Below are positions 10,191 to 17,172 of a stretch of DNA of 51,627 nt, in pieces (the stretch's first letter is position 1; the number at the start of each line of letters is the position of its first letter). The notes beneath the pieces are model-generated. The model was not told the origin of the DNA. It saw only the letters and a program-made list of their open reading frames with translations, and did no database searches. Position numbers and translations under genes: made by a program. The stretch lies in contig NZ_FCON02000053.1 of the NCBI RefSeq assembly GCF_001544535.1, positions 1-51,627 of the forward strand, read 5' to 3'. Source of the DNA: Caballeronia choica (GTDB taxonomy: Bacteria; Pseudomonadota; Gammaproteobacteria; Burkholderiales; Burkholderiaceae).

Positions 10191-11105
10191 TCATTCGAGT
10201 TCCTCTGCGCGGCCGGGCAAGGCGGCGACGAGCGACCACACCGATTCCGCGGCGGGCGACAGCGAACGATCGCGCCGCCTCACCAGGTCCACGGTGCGCT
10301 CGGCCCGCGGCACGAGCGGCAGCGCAACCAGCGACGACTGCGCCGGCAGCGGCAACGCAAGCCAAGGCAGCACGCTGATGCCGACACCCGCCTCCACCAG
10401 CCCGAAAACAGTCGCCGAATGGCCGAGTTCCTGCACCACTTCGGCGCTCACGCCATGCTCGCGCATCACTGCGTCGATGATCGGACGGCTGCCGGACGCG
10501 TAGTCGAGCATCACGAGCCGCTCCCCGGCCAGCGCCTCCCAGGCGACTTCCCGCGCCCGCCCAAGCGGATGATCGCGCCGCGCGACGACGCAAAACGAAT
10601 CCGTCATCACCGTTTCGCCGTGGAGGTCATCCGAGGCGAGCGGCCCGATGACGACGCCGAAATCCACTTCTCCCGACTTGACCTGGCGCAGGACGTCGCT
10701 CTGCACGTCGTCGCGCAGGCTCAGCGTGATCAACGGAAACCGGTCGAGGCATGCCGCGACCACGCGCGGCATCAGCCGACACGCGACCGTAGGACTAGCC
10801 GCGACGATCACGCGCCCGCGCCGCTGCTCGCCCAGATCGCGAATCTCGCGCAGCGCTTCGTCGAGATCGGTCAGAAGCCGCGACACGCTGCCAACCAGAT
10901 TCGCGCCGACGTCGGTGAGTTGCACTTCGCGCGTCGTGCGGTCGATCAGCTTGAGGCCGATCTCGGTTTCAAGCTCGCGCACGCACCGGCTCACGGCGGA
11001 CTGCGTCAGCCCGATTTCGCCGCCTGCCCGGCTGAAGCTTCGCAATCGCGCCACTTCGATGAACACCCGCAATTGACGGAGTGTCACGTTGAGCGTTGCA
11101 CTCAT
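10191..11105 (-). CDS. LysR-family transcriptional regulator
   Basis: The 304-residue protein has an N-terminal winged helix-turn-helix (TLRQLRVFIEVARLRSFSRA, then GLTQSAVSRCVRELE). An effector-binding domain of two periplasmic-binding-protein-like subdomains starts near residue 95. It resembles the CynR/GbpR-like group in general form, but the ligand cannot be read from sequence. It is codirectional with, and immediately upstream of, an aminotransferase gene. A TATAAT lies at 11140-11145 on the minus strand, about 35 bases before the ATG. Confidence 0.9.
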   Translation of the reverse strand: MSATLNVTLRQLRVFIEVARLRSFSRAGGEIGLTQSAVSRCVRELETEIGLKLIDRTTREVQLTDVGANLVGSVSRLLTDLDEALREIRDLGEQRRGRVIVAASPTVACRLMPRVVAACLDRFPLITLSLRDDVQSDVLRQVKSGEVDFGVVIGPLASDDLHGETVMTDSFCVVARRDHPLGRAREVAWEALAGERLVMLDYASGSRPIIDAVMREHGVSAEVVQELGHSATVFGLVEAGVGISVLPWLALPLPAQSSLVALPLVPRAERTVDLVRRRDRSLSPAAESVWSLVAALPGRAEELE

Positions 11106-11504
11106 TCCAGCACCTCATTAATCACCCACATCAATGCGCATTATAGAGAGCCGAAAAGCACCGACGAGGTTTCGCTGCGGTGCAACAAATCCACGTGCGC
11201 GCACGTACGCAGGGCTTGCTGCACTGGATTGGTGATTGTCCCGATTTCGCAAACACTACATTTCGGGTCTGATACGGGCCATGCTGGCATCTCGCCAGCC
11301 TACTGCCATGTGGGTTTCCCGGCATTTGCTGCTCACATGGCACGGTTCTCGCATTTCATTGCGCACAGGGTCGGCACTGCCTGCGGTCAAAGCAAATCGT
11401 CCGCCGCAGCGGCCTCCGACCTGCCTGGGTATTCGTTCTTCGGATTCCGACCAGAGTGCGCGGCGCGGGGCAGCGCACCGGGGTTAGCTTCGCTGAGGTG
11501 AAAC
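11106..11504. other. Intergenic region between lysR and the IS5-like ORF
   Basis: No supported gene lies in these 399 bases. A TATAAT (11140-11145, minus) probably belongs to the lysR promoter. About 50 bases upstream of it is a perfect 14-base palindrome, ACGTGCGCGCACGT (11193-11206), which could be an operator. The remainder is unremarkable up to the GAGGTG ribosome-binding site of the next gene. Confidence 0.5.
11193..11206. promoter_or_regulatory. Perfect 14-base palindrome upstream of lysR
   Basis: ACGTGCGCGCACGT reads identically on both strands. It lies about 90 bases upstream of the lysR start, beyond the likely -10 element. It is a candidate protein-binding site; GC-rich chance palindromes are also possible. 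Confidence 0.35.
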
Positions 11505-11906
11505 ATGATGCTGTTCGACGATTTGAGAGATAACGAGTGGGCGCTGGTTGAGGCGCTGTTCTGTGCGGAACCTGCACGCAGCGAACGCCGCGGCCGCCCG
11601 CGTGTGGAAGCGCGCGCTGTGGTCAATGCGGTCCTGTGGGTGCTGTCGACGGGCGAAGGCTGGTCGAAGCTGCCGGGCCGCTACCCGTCGCCGCCGACCT
11701 GCCGCCGCCGCTTCGACGAGTGGCAAGCCGACGGCACCCTCGCCGAGATCGTGAAGCGTCTCGGCAGCAACGGCCGGGAAGTTTCGCTGCGCGGCCGCAT
11801 TGGATCCACGGCGGCGAAGCCGCCAGCACCGCCGAGTCGCGATCGTCTGCGGGGCGCCTTCTGGACCAACCCGGAATCGTGGCGCGCACCGGCCAAGATG
11901 GCCTGA
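11505..11906 (+). CDS. Stand-alone IS5-type transposase N-terminal domain protein (DUF4096-like)
   Basis: The first ~85 residues match the N-terminal DNA-binding region of IS5-group transposases: a start of the form LRDNEWALVEALF, then GRPRVEARAVVNAVLWVLSTG, GWSKLPGRYPSPPTCRRRF and DEW. In IS5 elements this is followed by a DDE catalytic domain. Here the protein stops at 133 residues with an unrelated Arg/Pro-rich tail, and the bases beyond show no DDE domain. GAGGTG precedes the ATG with good spacing. No terminal inverted repeats or target duplication could be recognised. It is either a decayed IS fragment or a domesticated DNA-binding protein; the intact frame and ribosome-binding site leave the second option open. 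Confidence 0.7.
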   Translation: MMLFDDLRDNEWALVEALFCAEPARSERRGRPRVEARAVVNAVLWVLSTGEGWSKLPGRYPSPPTCRRRFDEWQADGTLAEIVKRLGSNGREVSLRGRIGSTAAKPPAPPSRDRLRGAFWTNPESWRAPAKMA

Positions 11907-11970
11907 GCGATCGATTTCCTTCCATCGCACGAAAGAAGCGCCACGGAATTTGCACGCTTCGCACCATGAG

Positions 11971-11998
11971 GTTTCGTCCGCGCTTCCGGACGAAACCC
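11971..11998 (+). repeat. Perfect 11-bp inverted repeat after the IS5-like ORF
   Basis: GGTTTCGTCCG and CGGACGAAACC flank the six-base loop CGCTTC, 64 bases past the stop. A run of seven T begins about 20 bases beyond it. It may be the terminator of the ORF or a site-specific structure. Confidence 0.5.
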
Positions 11999-12023
11999 TG
12001 GCCTCTCTCCTCTTCGTTTTTTT

Positions 12024-12056
12024 AGCACGTGCCGCAAGCATCGGCTTCGGCACGTG
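12024..12056. repeat. 9-bp inverted repeat CACGTGCCG / CGGCACGTG
   Basis: The arms CACGTGCCG and CGGCACGTG are separated by about ten bases and follow a T-rich stretch. A further 7-bp inverted repeat (GTAAGGA / TCCTTAC) is at about 12077-12096. Together with 11971-11998 these form a cluster of hairpins upstream of a small secreted-protein gene. Confidence 0.45.
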
Positions 12057-12181
12057 TCCTCCGTTCGCGTTACGCGGTAAGGAAACAACTCCTTACTCTT
12101 AATTACAGCGCCGCTGTCTGCACTGGCATAAGTTGATGAGTTATCGAACAGGCTTTCGTACGGGCCTGAAGGGAGCTCACC

Positions 12182-12439
12182 ATGAAACCAATGTCTCGGC
12201 TTGCGAGCGGCATTGTGGTTTCATTGCTGTGCGGGGCCGCTCTTGCGCAGGCTCAATTACAACCGGACGATCTCAGCGTGAAGGCAAGCGCCCGGGCGGC
12301 CGCGCCGGCGCAACAAGACGTGTCGCGCGCCCGGGATTTCAGCCCACCGGCACCGCGCGGCGACTTGCGTGGCGATATCGCCAGCAACGTGCGGGCGCGC
12401 CCGGAACCAGCGCATCACGAGCAGCCGCACGGTCATTGA
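12182..12439 (+). CDS. Small exported hypothetical protein
   Basis: The 85 residues begin with a clear Sec signal peptide (MKPMSRLASGIVVSLLCGAA, cleavage probably after AQA at 24). A polar, Pro/Ala/Arg-rich mature part with a His-rich end follows. There is no cysteine in a lipobox position, so a soluble periplasmic or secreted product is likely. AAGGGAG precedes the ATG at correct spacing. A strong terminator lies about 110 bases downstream (12553-12582). I do not recognise the family, and no function can be assigned. Confidence 0.65.
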   Translation: MKPMSRLASGIVVSLLCGAALAQAQLQPDDLSVKASARAAAPAQQDVSRARDFSPPAPRGDLRGDIASNVRARPEPAHHEQPHGH

Positions 12440-12552
12440 ACCGACGTGATCAATTCCGCAAACATTCAGATGCATTGAAGGGAACCACTGCGGCGTCGCG
12501 CCAGTCCCACACAGTGCCATGAGCACAGCGTGGCAGCAGTAAGATCCGGTAT

Positions 12553-12582
12553 GCCCGTATCCTCGCGATACGGGCTTTTTTT
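12553..12582 (+). terminator. Intrinsic terminator
   Basis: GCCCGTATC and GATACGGGC form a 9-bp stem around CTCGC, followed by seven T. It is the likely end of the transcript carrying the small secreted protein at 12182-12439. Confidence 0.85.
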
Positions 12583-12725
12583 CGGCCTGCTTCCTACAAG
12601 GTTTGTCAGTCGAAGCAATCGACAGCAGGACCTTCCGGTCCGAAGCCGAAACTGGGTTCCTGCCCGCACTCTACGCCGCTCACTCGTTCGTGGCGTCAAC
12701 GTCCACGCCAACCTCCAGGCCGCTA

Positions 12726-13037
12726 CTAGACGCGAGCCTCGAGGACGGGTTCGTGGATCACGAGCGCATAGGGCGCGGCGCGATGCTGATCCCAATCCAT
12801 CGATCGCTCGTCGCGCGCGAGACGGGAGAATTCGAGCTTGCCGCGCTCGGTGACCACGGCGATGTCGACGGGCGCGTGAAATCCGGGAGCCGGTGCGACC
12901 GTGCGCTGGCGCACGAGTTCCAGCAAACCGAGGGCGCGCAAGTGATCGAAGACATTGGGGCGCTTTGCCCACGGCACCTGGCGATACTGGGCTCGCCGGA
13001 GCGCTTCGAGTACGGCTTCGTTAGAATACGTGGTCAT
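12726..13037 (-). CDS. Hypothetical protein, 103 residues
   Basis: The predicted start MTTYSNEAVLEALRRAQYRQ has AGGAAG upstream at good spacing, so I prefer it to the ORF extension to 13121. The protein is soluble, with no membrane segment or signal peptide. A helical N-terminal half resembling a winged-helix (VFDHLRALGLLELVRQRTV, then a two-strand wing-like VDIAVVTERGKLEFSR) suggests a small DNA-binding fold. That reading is structural guesswork only. It is convergent with the 12182 gene and divergent from the YdcF-like gene. Confidence 0.6.
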   Translation of the reverse strand: MTTYSNEAVLEALRRAQYRQVPWAKRPNVFDHLRALGLLELVRQRTVAPAPGFHAPVDIAVVTERGKLEFSRLARDERSMDWDQHRAAPYALVIHEPVLEARV

Positions 13038-13119
13038 TTCGTTGTTTCTTCCTGTGCAGCCATGACGGCGCCGCTCGTGAGCAGTCAGAAGACTGCTGGC
13101 GGCGCCGACTAAACGCGGC

Positions 13120-14037
13120 ATGCCCCCACCGGTTCCATTGCCGCTTCGCGACCCAGAACCGGATTCGCAGCCGCCGCTTGCGCTAGGTGCTGCTTGTTAT
13201 TTCAAGCCCCCGTTACAACGTGCTGATCGCACGCTTTCCTCGCAAATCGTCGGCGTATTCCCGGGAACGCGACGACGCAGCGAATTGTCTCGAAAACTAT
13301 ACGTTACCCCAATCAAATTGGTTCTATTCACTTTATTGCTGCTTTTTTTTGCGCTTTTTGCGCTTTGGCGACGAAAGCGCCACGTAATTGCAATGTTCTG
13401 CGTGATCCTTTTCTGGTCGCTTGGCGCAGGTTGGCTCTCAACCCCTATCCTCGACCTCGTTCAGCGCGGCTTTGACCACACGATCCAGCCGGATTTCGCC
13501 CCGCGCACGACCATCGTGATATTGGGCGGCGGCACCGATCGCGACCGCGACGCACGCCTCGTACCGAAGCGCGATTCGATCGTACGCATCGACGCGACGG
13601 CCGAGTTGTACCGCGAGTGCCGACGTACGGGCGCGGCGTGCCGCGTCATCATGAGCGGCGGCGACCCACAACGTCACGGCCAAACCGAAGCCGACAACTA
13701 CGCGCCCTACCTGCTTGCACGAGGAATCGGCGCCGACGATCTCACGCTCGAAAACCGCAGTCTCGACACGTACCAGAACGCGCGCAACGTTGCCGCCATC
13801 TTGCGCCCCGAACGTGACGAAACGTTGATCGTGGTCACTTCGTCGTATCACATGCGGCGTGCGGTGCTCGCGTTCGAAGCGTTCGGACTGGAGCCCCAGG
13901 CATTCGTATCGAACGTGAGAAGCGCGCGATCGACGTTTTTTCCAAGCATCGACGGATTCGTCACGGCCGAGATCGCGTGTCACGAGGTCGTCGGTATCAT
14001 GCGTTTTTACGTCTATCGCTGGCTGCATCTGTATTAA
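13120..14037 (+). CDS. YdcF/SanA-like (DUF218) membrane protein
   Basis: Two N-terminal membrane segments (PIKLVLFTLLLLFFALFALW, then HVIAMFCVILFWSLGAGWL) precede a DUF218 domain. That domain shows IVILGGGTDRD, RVIMSGGDP, ETLIVVTSSYHMRRA and a conserved acidic/Asn stretch (LENRSLDTYQNARNV). Family members are inner-membrane proteins linked to envelope integrity and, in some cases, SAM binding or vancomycin sensitivity. The first 55 codons from the ATG at 13120 are Pro/Arg-rich, unlike the family, and lack a ribosome-binding site. Translation may instead begin at the in-frame TTG at 13285. The DNA around 13190-13400 is AT-richer than its surroundings. Confidence 0.82.
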   Translation: MPPPVPLPLRDPEPDSQPPLALGAACYFKPPLQRADRTLSSQIVGVFPGTRRRSELSRKLYVTPIKLVLFTLLLLFFALFALWRRKRHVIAMFCVILFWSLGAGWLSTPILDLVQRGFDHTIQPDFAPRTTIVILGGGTDRDRDARLVPKRDSIVRIDATAELYRECRRTGAACRVIMSGGDPQRHGQTEADNYAPYLLARGIGADDLTLENRSLDTYQNARNVAAILRPERDETLIVVTSSYHMRRAVLAFEAFGLEPQAFVSNVRSARSTFFPSIDGFVTAEIACHEVVGIMRFYVYRWLHLY

Positions 14038-14384
14038 CCTCGATCGGCGCAGCGAAACGCCGTTGCCACATTGGTGGCGTACCTTTCATCTTGAATTAAT
14101 AAGGACTAGAAAACGGTTTGCGGCGCCGGTATGATCACGCGCTCAGTCACCGACTGGCGGGAGTTAGGCGTCCGACGCCGATAGCGTTGCCTGTGCTCAG
14201 GTCCGTATGCGCCTATGATTCGACTGCCTGCCCTGGTTGCTTCGGTCTCGCGGTGCACCGAAATGCAACATCGGCGTGGATTGTTGCGAGGAGGCCCACT
14301 GGAGCGATTTTTGCTGCGAAGTGAGCGATGTCCAGCCCAATCGGACAGGCGATTCCCGGGTTCAACTACTACTAGGAGGTAAGA
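14038..14384. other. Intergenic region upstream of the 77-residue exported protein
   Basis: The 347 bases hold no convincing gene. Short frames lack ribosome-binding sites and family resemblance. The strong AGGAGGT at the end serves the next gene. Confidence 0.5.
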
Positions 14385-14618
14385 ATGCAAAAAGTGTCCC
14401 TGGCTGTTCTGTTGTCCCTAAGCGCGGTCGCGTCCAGCGCGTATGCGCAGGCCGATCAAGGCGTGACGATGAGTACCGATCCGGCCAAGATTTCCGATAT
14501 CGAAATGCGTGCGCAAAATTTGCAAGCGCGCCAGGATAGTATGCAAAACACGCCGGCGCAGGCGCCGTCACACAAGTCGAGCCACAAGAAGTCGAGCACG
14601 AAGAAGGCAGCGGAATGA
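14385..14618 (+). CDS. Small exported Lys/Ser/His-tailed hypothetical protein
   Basis: The 77 residues start with a typical Sec signal (MQKVSLAVLLSLSAVASSAY, cleavage around AYA-QA at 21-23). The short mature peptide ends in a basic Ser/Lys/His-rich tail (HKSSHKKSSTKKAAE). A near-perfect AGGAGGT precedes the ATG and a very strong terminator follows at 14649-14687, so it appears to be a well-expressed single-gene unit. The charged tail could bind nucleic acid, LPS or peptidoglycan, but I do not recognise the family. Confidence 0.75.
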   Translation: MQKVSLAVLLSLSAVASSAYAQADQGVTMSTDPAKISDIEMRAQNLQARQDSMQNTPAQAPSHKSSHKKSSTKKAAE

Positions 14619-14648
14619 CACGGTAGGACGCCTGTCCTGCTGGAACGT

Positions 14649-14687
14649 AAAGCCGGAAACTGCGCTTCAAGCGCGGTTTCCGGCTTT
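14649..14687 (+). terminator. Strong intrinsic terminator after the 77-residue exported protein
   Basis: A 17-bp stem (AAAGCCGGAAACTGCGC paired with GCGCGGTTTCCGGCTTT, one G-T pair) encloses the loop TTCAA and is followed by a short T-rich stretch. Confidence 0.85.
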
Positions 14688-14837
14688 ATTCATTGGAGGT
14701 GACAGATCGGCGAAGGACGCGTTGCGGACCGAACGACATGAACGGCGACGCGGCGGTATGCTACATTGCGCGTCGACATTTTTACCCCGCTTTTCCCCTT
14801 TGAGAACCCGCAAACGCACCCCGGTGCGGAGGACAGC

Positions 14838-15098
14838 ATGAGCAATATCCAGCTCGATATTGAATGGACGGAAGCCGCGTCACGCAAGATCGAAAAACTG
14901 ATGCCGCGCAGCGCGAACAAGGACGCTTATCTCGCGCTCCCGCCGGTGGAATGCCTGCCAATGGAAGGCGACGTGCTTTTTCTCGGGCCGGATGGCAAGC
15001 AGCAACCGTTCATCGTCGCGGAACGGCAATATCACCACGATGGCGACGCCGACTGGACGATCATCCTGATTCTCGACGTCCCGCACGAGACGCACTGA
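14838..15098 (+). CDS. Hypothetical protein, 86 residues
   Basis: The predicted start MSNIQLDIEWTEAASRKIEK follows GGAGG with good spacing. This is preferred over the in-frame ATG at 14766. The product is small, soluble and mixed alpha/beta, with PVECLPMEGDVLFLGPDGKQ and a C-terminal strand DWTIILILDVPH. It has no signal peptide or membrane segment. It is convergent with the ABM-domain gene at 15132, the two stops being 33 bases apart. Function is unknown. Confidence 0.65.
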   Translation: MSNIQLDIEWTEAASRKIEKLMPRSANKDAYLALPPVECLPMEGDVLFLGPDGKQQPFIVAERQYHHDGDADWTIILILDVPHETH

Positions 15099-15131
15099 CG
15101 GAACTGACGCCTCGACGAGTCGCGCTGTTTC

Positions 15132-15419
15132 TCAGAGTTTCGCCACCACATGGATCTCGCCATGCTCGACGAGAGCCGGCGCATTGCGGCGATGCGCCTC
15201 GATATGCGGCGAGCGGCCGTGCTCCTCAAGCGCGGCTTCGCTTTCCCAGCGCTCGAAAAACACAAAGCGACGCGGCTCTTTCAGATCGCGATGCAAATCG
15301 TACTGCAAGGCGCCGCGCTCCTTGCGCGTCGGGTCGACGAGACCCTGCAGCGCCTCCTTCAGCTTTTCTTCCTGCCCGGGCCTGGCGACAAAAGTAGCGA
15401 CAACGGCAATTTCCGACAT
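15132..15419 (-). CDS. Antibiotic biosynthesis monooxygenase (ABM)-domain protein
   Basis: The 95 residues form a single ferredoxin-like ABM domain: MSEIAVVATFVARPGQEEKL at the start, GALQYDLHRDLKEPRRFVFF in the middle, and ERWESEAALEEH then SPHI. Such small dimeric proteins include quinol monooxygenases and related detoxification enzymes, as well as members with no known activity. The start MSEIAV has AGGA upstream and fits the family; the longer frame does not. The substrate cannot be inferred. Confidence 0.85.
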   Translation of the reverse strand: MSEIAVVATFVARPGQEEKLKEALQGLVDPTRKERGALQYDLHRDLKEPRRFVFFERWESEAALEEHGRSPHIEAHRRNAPALVEHGEIHVVAKL

Positions 15420-15573
15420 GAGCGTTTTCCTCGAGTGAAAGAGGATCAAGGATAACCGCGCGGCAAGTTGATTGCCGGGTTGCAAGCGCTTTGTTGCCAG
15501 CGATTGCACGCCCCTTGGCGGGAAGGTAGACGATTTGCACCGCCAGGAATGCGCCCAGCCGGGCGCACCAAAG

Positions 15574-15602
15574 AAAAGCCCGCGTTTCGCTGAAACGCGG
15601 GC
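15574..15602 (-). terminator. Orphan intrinsic terminator
   Basis: GCCCGCGTTTC and GAAACGCGGGC make a perfect 11-bp stem with loop GCT, followed on the minus strand by TTTTC. No gene lies just upstream on that strand; bamC already has its own terminator at 15911-15945. It could end an unannotated short RNA. Confidence 0.6.
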
Positions 15603-15910
15603 AAAACCGTCGCCCTACGAGGATAGGCGACGGGGCCACCGGCGCCCGCGCCAATGCGCGGACCTGTGTCCGGGATACGGGACTGTCGGCGCCCGTGTGC
15701 AAACCATTCAGGCTTCCGAGGGCAGGAGGCGCCAGCCTTCCACCGATCGAATCGCACGCCATTCGTGCACTGTACTGGTCAGACAGTCGATTCTAGTAAG
15801 CTTTCCCGCACACAACGACGCACATACCGGCGCACAAAGCCCGCGTGCAAAGAAGCCCTCGCGAGACTGGCGCAGGGCAGCGCAGTCAGCATGCCAATTC
15901 GCCGCACGAT

Positions 15911-15945
15911 AAAAAAAACCGCCCCAAAATCGGGGCGGTTTTTTT
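15911..15945 (-). terminator. Bidirectional terminator after bamC
   Basis: CCGCCCC and GGGGCGG form the stem, flanked by eight A on one side and seven T on the other, so it can act on both strands. It lies 25 bases past the bamC stop. Confidence 0.85.
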
Positions 15946-15969
15946 GTGCTGCCGAAGCGCCAACTGCAC

Positions 15970-17172
15970 TCAGCCGATCTGATCGGCAAGCAGCGCCATG
16001 ATCTGCCGCGCTTGAGGCGAGGAATCGACCTGGCCCTTGTCGTCGATGATCGAGACGCGCGTTTGTCCTTCCGTGATCGCGCGGACATTGATCTCGTACT
16101 GCTTCGCGACCTTCTCCTTCTTGCCGTGGAAGACCTGGCTCCAGAAGCCCTGTTCCGCCGACGACATGTCCTTCGGATCGACATAGCGCACGAAATAGAC
16201 GCCCTTGGCGCGGTCGCGATCGTCGACCGTGAAGTTGCTCCGGTCGAGCGCGATGCCGACACGCAGCCACGCGCGGTCATACGCCTCGGGCAGCGTGATT
16301 TCCGTGGACGCAGCCTCGGGCACCGTGTCGTTCTGAATGGCCGTCTGCCCGGACAGCGCGACGTTCTGCGCCGCCGTCGTGGCCGCCGCCGGCTTGGCAC
16401 CGCTCGCGCCGGCTGGCGCCGCCTTGTCGAGCGCGACGGCGTCCGCCGAACCGCCCGACGCCTGACGCGAATCGGTCAGCGCGAGCGCAGCCATCAGACG
16501 CTTCAAGTATTCGTTTTCGAGCGCCGGATCGTTCGGGCGAGCCTGCCACTGGCTCGAATCGTTGTTCACGCCCGTCAGCGCTTCACGCATGCCCTTCTGG
16601 CTCACGAACACGTACGTGCCGCCGCTCGGCGCCACTTCGAGACGCGTGCGGTACTTGTTGCGCTCGGCCGTCACATACGAGTTGCCCGTTGCCTTAGACA
16701 ACGTGTTGCGGATCAGGCCATCGGAAATCTGCGGATGGGTTTCGTTCCAGTCGGTTTCCATCACGCCCTTGTCGCGGGCGTCGACGACGAGCAGGAAGCC
16801 CTGCTCCTGCCAGAAGCGGCGAATTTGCGGCCAGACCTGGTCCGGCGTCTTGTTGTCGATGACGAGCCAGCGCTCCGTGCCATCGCGCTGGATATGCATG
16901 CCCGAGACGGGCGGAACCACGGTGGGAGCACTCGGGGCGACTTTCTGGACTTGCTGCAGGTCCGACAGCGTGGCCTGACCGCCTTGGGGCGGCAACGAAC
17001 GCTGGTCGGACGCTTCATCGAGCAAATTCGGCGGAACCGCGAGGGACGCCTGCTTCGAGCGGGAATCACTCTTGTAGTTGATCGCGGTGGGGGAAGACGT
17101 ACCGCATCCGGCCACGAACCCGGCCGCCATCAAAAGTGCTGCCAACCGTTTGGTCACACGAAAATCTGTCAT
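15970..17172 (-). CDS. bamC: Outer membrane protein assembly factor BamC
   Basis: BamC (NlpB) is a lipoprotein of the BAM complex that folds beta-barrel proteins into the outer membrane. The 400 residues open with a lipoprotein signal (MTDFRVTKRLAALLMAAGFV then AGC), with the lipidated cysteine at 23. An unstructured segment (VPPNLLDEASDQRSLPPQGG) and two helix-grip domains follow (GTERWLVIDNKTPDQVWPQI near 145, and LPEAYDRAWLRVGIALDRSN near 300). In many proteobacteria bamC follows dapA; here no dapA is present upstream, and about 540 bases without genes take its place. Confidence 0.93.
   Translation of the reverse strand: MTDFRVTKRLAALLMAAGFVAGCGTSSPTAINYKSDSRSKQASLAVPPNLLDEASDQRSLPPQGGQATLSDLQQVQKVAPSAPTVVPPVSGMHIQRDGTERWLVIDNKTPDQVWPQIRRFWQEQGFLLVVDARDKGVMETDWNETHPQISDGLIRNTLSKATGNSYVTAERNKYRTRLEVAPSGGTYVFVSQKGMREALTGVNNDSSQWQARPNDPALENEYLKRLMAALALTDSRQASGGSADAVALDKAAPAGASGAKPAAATTAAQNVALSGQTAIQNDTVPEAASTEITLPEAYDRAWLRVGIALDRSNFTVDDRDRAKGVYFVRYVDPKDMSSAEQGFWSQVFHGKKEKVAKQYEINVRAITEGQTRVSIIDDKGQVDSSPQARQIMALLADQIG

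Larger units (their letters stand above)
15420..15969. other. Gene-free 550-base region with several hairpins
   Basis: No open frame here has a credible ribosome-binding site or family likeness. On the minus strand, after the bamC terminator (15911-15945), it contains a 7-bp stem-loop (15608-15632), a perfect 11-bp stem with T-run (15578-15602) and a 7-bp stem-loop TGCGCCC/GGGCGCA (15550-15567). The second looks like a terminator with no annotated gene before it. Confidence 0.6.

Noticed and set aside
11505-11906. Intact IS5-type insertion sequence
   Set aside because: No DDE catalytic region, terminal inverted repeats or target duplication can be seen around the ORF.
15608-15632. Stem-loop with an ACGA loop resembling a guanidine-III (mini-ykkC) hairpin
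   Set aside because: Only one such hairpin is visible, there is no tandem partner, and no guanidine-related gene follows on either strand.
15472-15912. 146-residue plus-strand frame in the bamC downstream region
   Set aside because: It has Arg/Pro/Ser-rich shadow-like composition and lacks a ribosome-binding site.
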